A DNA stretch of 64,000 nt from SCUB01 sp041918675 (GTDB lineage: Bacteria; Pseudomonadota; Alphaproteobacteria; Rhizobiales; Xanthobacteraceae). The stretch is from positions 111,622 through 175,621 of the forward strand of contig JAYRVF010000009.1 in the NCBI GenBank assembly GCA_041918675.1. Direction: 5' to 3'. The translations under genes and the position numbers were made by a program. The notes below the pieces were generated by a model. That model made no database searches, was not told the DNA's origin, and was given only the letters and a program-made list of their open reading frames with translations. Below are positions 62,438 through 64,000 of this stretch, one piece after another. The stretch's first letter is position 1. The number at the start of each line of letters is the position of its first letter.

Positions 62438-62465
62438 TTGACTGCGCAATCAATGGTTGTAAAAC
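62438..62465 (+). promoter_or_regulatory. Probable promoter of the HEPN/Abi-like gene
   Basis: TTGACT at 62438-62443 and TAAAAC at 62460-62465, 16-bp spacer, in an A+T-richer stretch. The expected start of transcription coincides with the left arm of the hairpin at 62471-62510. Confidence 0.5.
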
Positions 62466-62470
62466 GACTG

Positions 62471-62510
62471 ACCCCGGGAGCATGCCTTTCGGCAGAGGCC
62501 GGCCCGGGGT
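62471..62510 (+). other. Stable leader hairpin before the HEPN/Abi-like gene
   Basis: ACCCCGGG at 62471-62478 pairs with CCCGGGGT at 62503-62510; an inner GCCT / AGGC pair extends the structure. No T run follows. It would sit at the very 5' end of the mRNA. Function not known. Confidence 0.5.
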
Positions 62511-62558
62511 GTACGCGCGGAAATATAGTGCCTCAATCGCTAATCACAAGTTAATTCT

Positions 62559-63206
62559 TTGAGAAGTCTCCAGATAAATCGATCGCTCGAAAGAACGCTC
62601 TCGAGAGAGCGTCTCAACAAGTATTTGGCGGAAACCGGACAGAATTTAGACGCCGCGATCAAGCTTTACGAAGTAAATACAAGAATTTCAGAGGCATTCT
62701 ACACGCCGCTCCAATGCCTTGAGATCTGCTTCAGGAACACCATCCACCGGGAGATGAGCGGAGTTTATGGAGAAGACTGGCTCACCGCCGCGGCCACGCC
62801 CCTGGCGCCCGATTCGAGGCGGATGATCGGGGAGGCTACCAGACAACTTCGATCCGGCGGCAAACTGCTCTCGCCGGGAAGTGTCGTCGCCGAACTCAAA
62901 TTCGCCTTTTGGGTTGGCCTGCTGGGGCGCCATTACGACGCCTCCATCTGGCGGACCGCGGTTTACAAGGTACTTCTGCCCGGGGAAGGAAAGCGGCGCG
63001 ATTTCGTGCACGGCAGGTTCAATGTGATCCGGCGATTTCGAAACCGGGTAGCTCACCACGAGCCGATATTCAAACGAGACATGGCGAATATCCATTCGGA
63101 AATCATCGAGGCGATCGGCTGGATGTGCAAAGACACCGCTGCCTGGGCCGCGCACAACAGCAGGGTTCCGGCGGTGATCGCCGAGGCGCACGGCATGCTC
63201 CGATGA
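62559..63206 (+). CDS. Abi-like / HEPN-domain protein
   Basis: 215 residues, starting at TTG 62559; no in-frame ATG is near the beginning and no strong ribosome binding site is visible, so the start is uncertain. It resembles the Abi-2-like family: LYEVNTRISEAFYTPLQCLE, then ICFRNTIHREM, and near the end RFRNRVAHHEPIF. The last contains Arg161-x4-His166, the RxxxxH motif that gives HEPN domains RNase activity. Members occur in phage-defence (abortive infection) and toxin contexts. No antitoxin partner is adjacent. Lower G+C and weaker codon bias than neighbours suggest recent transfer. Confidence 0.75.
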   Translation: MRSLQINRSLERTLSRERLNKYLAETGQNLDAAIKLYEVNTRISEAFYTPLQCLEICFRNTIHREMSGVYGEDWLTAAATPLAPDSRRMIGEATRQLRSGGKLLSPGSVVAELKFAFWVGLLGRHYDASIWRTAVYKVLLPGEGKRRDFVHGRFNVIRRFRNRVAHHEPIFKRDMANIHSEIIEAIGWMCKDTAAWAAHNSRVPAVIAEAHGMLR

Positions 63207-63383
63207 TCTCAATCGGCCGCCATCGGCGCGGATCGATTTCATCGCGGTGTCAGTGCCGGTCTCGTCGCGCATGAAGCCAAGTCGGCCGATACGGCGGCCG
63301 AGGCGCGTGATGGTGCCGAGATGTGTGAGTCACACAGTCATCGGGCGCTTCCCCAGTTCAATCAGGAAATATGGGTCAAATAC

Positions 63384-63463
63384 GGACAGTGCCCAAACCC
63401 CGGCGCTGTCCGAATTAGGACATGCGCGGAAGGAAATTAGGACAGCACCCACCAAGCGGTGCT
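63384..63463. mobile_element. Possible insertion-sequence end remnant
   Basis: Cluster of short repeats without a gene: GGACAG (63384-63389) inverted to CTGTCC (63406-63411), AATTAGGACA twice (63413-63422 and 63435-63444), and AGCACC / GGTGCT inverted (63444-63463). Such nested terminal repeats are like ends of IS21- or IS481-type elements, but no transposase is present. The remaining 63207-63504 is unassigned. Confidence 0.35.
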
Positions 63464-63504
63464 GGCCGAAATAGGCCACCAGAAGATCCAAAACAGGCCA
63501 CTCG

Positions 63505-64000
63505 TTAGTCGGGGTCGGTTGGATAGACGTTGTGTTCGGGGTCGTACCAGAGAATTTCAAACACGTTCAAAACTCGGAAGCCCCATAGGCGGCGGCGATT
63601 GCCTAATCGAAAACGATAAATATCCCCGTTCACCTTTTCGAGTTCAAGCAACCGAGTCTGGCACTCATCGCAGATAGTTTCGATCTCCATCGAATGGTGC
63701 ATTCGATGGCCGCTATCGGTGACGGCGGCTTCGATCTCAAACCACTTCATTGTTTCAAAGCTTGAGAGCTTCGGGAAAATAACGCCATCCCACGCATCTT
63801 GCGCCCAATCACGAGGGCCCCATGACCAATGGTCTTGGCGGTCGGCCCCGTCTTCGGACCAATCCATTTCCATCTGGTAGATCGAATTGGGATTGACGCC
63901 CAAGCGCACGGTGCGAGTGGGCGGGATTTCCGCTTTCACCCGATCTACTAAACGTGCTGATTTTTCTTGTGCTTTAAGCTGTTTTTCGAGCGAGCGCGCG
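63505..64000 (-). CDS. Hypothetical protein, N-terminal part outside window
   Basis: Open on the minus strand from a stop at 63505 to the right edge. A GTG at 63939 could be a start, but the frame continues upstream without a stop to base 64000 with a helical, coiled-coil-like stretch (RSLEKQLKAQEKSARLVDRV), so the gene is more likely cut by the window. The visible part has a DECQ-type Cys pair region (ICDECQTRLLELEKV) and many aromatic residues (WSWGPRDWAQDAWDG). No family recognised. A+T content is higher than in the core genes, as expected for an accessory region. Confidence 0.55.
   Translation of the reverse strand, partial: ARSLEKQLKAQEKSARLVDRVKAEIPPTRTVRLGVNPNSIYQMEMDWSEDGADRQDHWSWGPRDWAQDAWDGVIFPKLSSFETMKWFEIEAAVTDSGHRMHHSMEIETICDECQTRLLELEKVNGDIYRFRLGNRRRLWGFRVLNVFEILWYDPEHNVYPTDPD

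Overview
The window is GC-rich (roughly two thirds G+C by eye) and comes from an alphaproteobacterium, most likely of the order Hyphomicrobiales. The reasons are the ribosomal gene order (rpsL-rpsG-fusA-tuf running into the S10, spc and alpha clusters, adk directly after secY, no rpsD between rpsK and rpoA), protein starts typical of the order such as MGGQVTIQKNWQELIRP in RpoA, a GAAC-N7-GAAC LexA box, TTAA-N7-TTAA CtrA-type sites, and intergenic palindromes of types I recall as common in this order. Genus cannot be fixed from sequence reading alone.

Layout. 1-3626 is the 3' part of rpoC, closed by a strong terminator. 3946-8142 holds two genes lying between the rpoBC and str operons: a flavin amine-oxidase-like protein fused to a SAM methyltransferase, and an ABC exporter ending in 21 aspartates. 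8213-27998 is the translation supercluster: str operon, S10/spc operons, secY, an adenylate kinase with a histone-H1-like Lys/Ala tail, then rpsM-rpsK-rpoA-rplQ with its own promoter and three stacked terminators. 28314-38429 carries a Deg-type periplasmic protease, rarA, a pseudouridine synthase, an Atp12 chaperone, a FliK/FlhB2-like flagellar pair, an acyl-CoA carboxylase beta subunit and a small Tat-type Arg/Trp-rich protein. 38558-41269 has DUF302, TrmO and a membrane-anchored pentapeptide-repeat protein.

41532-47396 is a complete SOS mutasome operon (imuA-imuB-dnaE2) with a consensus promoter and a perfect alphaproteobacterial LexA box directly in front. It is followed by a single-chain indolepyruvate ferredoxin oxidoreductase, PsiE, tRNA-Arg, a ClpP-like secreted protein, a DMT exporter, a CtrA-box hypothetical gene, an acyl-CoA carboxylase alpha subunit (probable partner of the beta subunit 19 kb away), an AraC/cupin divergent pair, lipB and a FliN-like gene.

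From about 60.1 kb the character changes. There is a 14-bp phased array (12 units), a 26-bp minisatellite (about 6 units), tRNA-Leu(GAG), then small accessory genes: a possible zinc-binding protein, DUF411, an 8-Cys secreted protein, a HEPN/Abi-like gene with a hairpin leader, insertion-sequence-like scraps, and a gene running off the right edge. This right end looks like variable DNA beside a tRNA.

A recurrent theme is in-frame tandem repetition inside otherwise ordinary genes (poly-Asp exporter tail, 18-bp repeats in the pseudouridine synthase, 12-bp repeats in fliK and imuA, 30-bp repeats in the pentapeptide gene). The most unusual items are the oxidase-methyltransferase/exporter pair, the H1-like tail on Adk, and the two noncoding tandem arrays before tRNA-Leu.
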